Origin: Anthoceros angustus | Lineage: Eukaryota > Streptophyta > Anthocerotopsida > Anthocerotales > Anthocerotaceae | Reading direction: 5' to 3' | Assembly: GCA_010909165.1 (NCBI GenBank) | Contig: MU008164.1 | Span: 1,550,001-1,614,000 of the forward strand | DNA length: 64,000 bases | Shown here: in pieces, positions 61,919 to 64,000 of the stretch | Numbering within the stretch: the first letter of the stretch is position 1 | Layout: each line of letters begins with the position of its first letter | Notes under the pieces: generated by a model | Seen by the model: the letters and a program-made list of their open reading frames with translations, nothing else | What the model was told of the DNA's origin: nothing | Databases searched by the model: none | Program-made: the position numbers and the translations under genes

Positions 61919-63481
61919 ATGGGCGGGGGGTTTATGGATGATATGCCTTATTACACTTACAAGCCTTCGAGGCGGTACCCCCCGGGCTCGCCCTGGGGAT
62001 CCAGGAATGTTGTGCGAAGTCCTTACTTCCCCGAGCCGGAGGCGACCGATACTGCCGAGCCCTACTACAATGGAGGTGTGAATGGATACCATCGGGTACC
62101 TGCTGTTGCGGAGAGGCATGGCAGGGGTCAGAAGCCGCCCGTGGAGACTGCAAGGGTGCCAGTGCGGAAGATAGTTGTAACGGACGGGAAGGATGCCCGG
62201 AAGGAGACCCCGAAGGAGACCCGGAAGGAGACTTCACGTGTGAGTGAGGAAGCCAAGAAGCCTCCGAAGAAGTGGTTTGATAATGCGGATGAAGCGGCGA
62301 GGTATGTGCAATGCAGGTATCGAGGATATGTGGTGCGGAAGACGCAGCCGTTGAAGCATCTGCGGATTATCAAGGAGGTTGGGGAGAAGTTAAAGCATTT
62401 TCAGACGCAAGCGTGTGACCCGGAGTATCTGGAAAAGCTCCGAGAGAACAACATGGAGCGACTGAAGTTCAACGAGATGATTATGCATCAGCTGCTGAAG
62501 TTGGACAGTCTTCAAGGAGTGCATCCGGTGGTGCGGGATATGCGGAAGGCAGTTACTCGGGAGTTGGTCAGGCTGCAGGATGTCACCGAGGCCGCCCTTG
62601 CTTCCGGCAGGACACCTACTGCTGGTGATCTGAAATTCGTCGAAACTCCAATTAACAGTGCGGATGAAGATGATGCTGCACAAAGTTGTGAAACGGAAGA
62701 TGAGATGGCCGTGCAAGAAAACAACGTGGAAGAGGACAGTCTGCCCTTGACTGCGGAGGACGAGGAGGCGGCAGCTGCTGCAGTTGAGAAGATGGAGATT
62801 GATGATGAGAAGGGAGGGTTGACAGACCTCACTACCCCTGAGTCCCACGCTCCTGCAGACATTGTTGAAGAACAGCCCATGTTGGAAGTTGCCACTCCGG
62901 CTCTCGCTGGTGAAAGATCTGATGCTCTTGCCAATGACGAAGCGGAGAATAGGGCAGGTGCTTTCTCGCATGACGAGAATGAGGAGGATCGGACGTCAGA
63001 TCGAGGGCAACCAGCCAGCGGCCACGAGTTTCTAGGTACTGATGTTGATGCTGAAATGGAGTTGCCTGGTGTGCATAACAGTAGTGCAGAGACTGTCTCC
63101 ACATCCGCAGAGGGGGATGAGGTCCTTGTAGATGCGGAGACGACAGAAGCTTGCACGCTGAGTACGAACCCGAGCTCTGAAGATGTAGAGCCTGATGGTA
63201 GGAAGACAACTCGGGGAGAGTGTGATAGGAAAAGAAAGTTAGAAGATTCTGATGAAGGAGAGGGCAGCACCATTGATATACTTCGGCAGTTGAAGAGGGA
63301 GAACGAGCAGCTGAAGCAGATGTTTGAGCAAATGATGCATCAGCAAGCCACCTCCATCTGCCACTTGAGTGAGAGGTTAGAAAGGCTAGAGGATCATGTC
63401 CGGAGAGGCAAGAAAAAGCCTGCCAGTGGTCGAAAAGTAAATAGCATCCGAAAGTCAAGGACACAGATGGATGAGGACTGA
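61919..63481 (+). CDS. IQ-BAG co-chaperone (BAG5/6/7-like)
   Basis: Encodes about 520 residues from ATG 61919; the frame is open back to a TTG at 61790, but 61919 is the first ATG. An IQ calmodulin-binding motif (AARYVQCRYRGYVVRKTQ; V-Q-x3-R-G-x3-R) near residue 125 runs directly into the BAG domain (LKHLRIIKEVGEKLKHF, LKFNEMIMHQLLKLDSLQGV, VRDMRKAVTRELVRLQDV). The BAG domain binds the ATPase domain of Hsp70, and IQ plus BAG is the plant-specific arrangement linking calcium signals to Hsp70. A long acidic, Ser/Glu-rich disordered region follows. The end has a coiled coil (ILRQLKRENEQLKQMFEQMM, LSERLERLEDHV) and a basic tail (RRGKKKPASGRK) that may be a nuclear signal. Heat-shock elements upstream suggest stress induction. 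Confidence 0.85.
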   Translation: MGGGFMDDMPYYTYKPSRRYPPGSPWGSRNVVRSPYFPEPEATDTAEPYYNGGVNGYHRVPAVAERHGRGQKPPVETARVPVRKIVVTDGKDARKETPKETRKETSRVSEEAKKPPKKWFDNADEAARYVQCRYRGYVVRKTQPLKHLRIIKEVGEKLKHFQTQACDPEYLEKLRENNMERLKFNEMIMHQLLKLDSLQGVHPVVRDMRKAVTRELVRLQDVTEAALASGRTPTAGDLKFVETPINSADEDDAAQSCETEDEMAVQENNVEEDSLPLTAEDEEAAAAAVEKMEIDDEKGGLTDLTTPESHAPADIVEEQPMLEVATPALAGERSDALANDEAENRAGAFSHDENEEDRTSDRGQPASGHEFLGTDVDAEMELPGVHNSSAETVSTSAEGDEVLVDAETTEACTLSTNPSSEDVEPDGRKTTRGECDRKRKLEDSDEGEGSTIDILRQLKRENEQLKQMFEQMMHQQATSICHLSERLERLEDHVRRGKKKPASGRKVNSIRKSRTQMDED

Positions 63482-64000
63482 TAGATGAGATTCATACAGG
63501 CTTGTTGAGGAATTTTTTCATCACTCCTAATGGAAATCATTTTGTCATATTGTGCACTCTTTGTTGATGCCTGTGTGTGGTCTCTGGCTTCTGTTGTGCA
63601 GAAGGTCTGGGTGCAGGCAGTCGGAAATATCCCTCGCCATCATTGAGCTGTCTTTAAAAAATAATGTTCTACCCAATACTGTTGTAGCGTCCATTGAAGG
63701 GCGCAGGGGAGCCTTCTTTAAGAAAGGGGCTTGTCTTGTTATGTATCCGTGGTAGAAGGGGAGAGCGGGGATCCAGGGTGACAGTGAAGGATCTGAATGA
63801 TATTATCATGTAGGGGTGCTCTGGATTTTCGAAGTCACGTACCTCTGCTGTTGCAACGAGGTCTGTAATAACATGTTCAGAGTGCGTGGTGAAAAAGTGG
63901 CGTGCACTGCCTCGATCCCCGTCAAGTGCCTATTGTAAAGTGAGCCTGCTGTTTCATTTAGAAGTCTCTGAGTGAGAACTAGTCTATAAACTTTTGACAG
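63482..64000. other. 3' flank of the BAG gene
   Basis: Probably 3' untranslated sequence followed by intergenic DNA. Only short frames are present and no motif is recognised up to the end of the window. Confidence 0.4.

Noticed and set aside
1-64000. tRNA or rRNA genes
   Set aside because: No B-box-like GGTTCGAATCC or rRNA core words were noticed by eye; a covariance search was not possible.

Overview
This is nuclear DNA of a land plant. The genes have spliceosomal introns, mostly about 60-200 bases with one near 670, and the window holds many intronless PPR genes. Both recognisable PPR-DYW families carry the altered DYW domain of the DYW:KP class: the PG box reads KKPA, and the C-terminal tripeptide is DRQ in one family and GRP in the other. 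DYW:KP proteins are known from hornworts, ferns and lycophytes other than Selaginella, and are linked to U-to-C organelle RNA editing. I therefore infer a plant from one of those groups. The short introns and close gene spacing are easier to reconcile with a hornwort or a compact lycophyte/fern genome than with a large fern genome, but I cannot name the species.

Layout. 0-3.3 kb: a SAM-domain protein gene followed by a chimeric PPR/SAM relic. 3.3-10.4 kb: AT-rich DNA with small tandem repeats, hairpins, a dispersed repeat and decayed ORFs, and no intact gene. 10.4-11.7 kb: a decayed PPR-DYW gene. 12-15 kb: two ZIP metal transporter genes tail to tail. 15.5-19.3 kb: a 13-exon nodulin-like/NFD4-type MFS gene (minus). 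19.7-22.9 kb: an intact PPR-DYW:KP gene (minus). 23.7-24.8 kb: signal peptidase complex subunit 2, apparently with a minor-spliceosome intron. 25.1-25.9 kb: an hnRNP F/H-like RNA-binding protein (minus).

25.7-41.6 kb is a stuttered region. An ARPC4-like gene, an LTR-like element with an unknown ORF, a PIF/Harbinger relic, and the last two exons of a bacterial-type LptF/LptG permease each occur twice. The copies are joined at microhomologies and differ largely by small indels, many in homopolymers. 40.9-43.1 kb carries the complete 8-exon permease gene (minus, 504 aa, probably plastid-targeted).

43.5-59.6 kb is a ladder of seven copies (A-G) of one PPR-DYW:KP gene, most of them truncated or frame-broken. 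Three copies of a roughly 1 kb non-PPR segment are interleaved with E, F and G. 61.6-63.5 kb: a BAG-domain co-chaperone gene with an IQ motif, preceded by heat-shock elements and a TATA box.

The genes do not form one pathway. The shared theme is organelle RNA editing (PPR genes and relics at 2.8, 10.4, 19.7 and 43.5-59.6 kb) and rapid local duplication. Part of the apparent duplication may be assembly or consensus error. The exon models given for ZIP1, ZIP2, the MFS gene, SPC25 and the permease were derived by hand. In each the phases close exactly, but none has been confirmed by transcripts.
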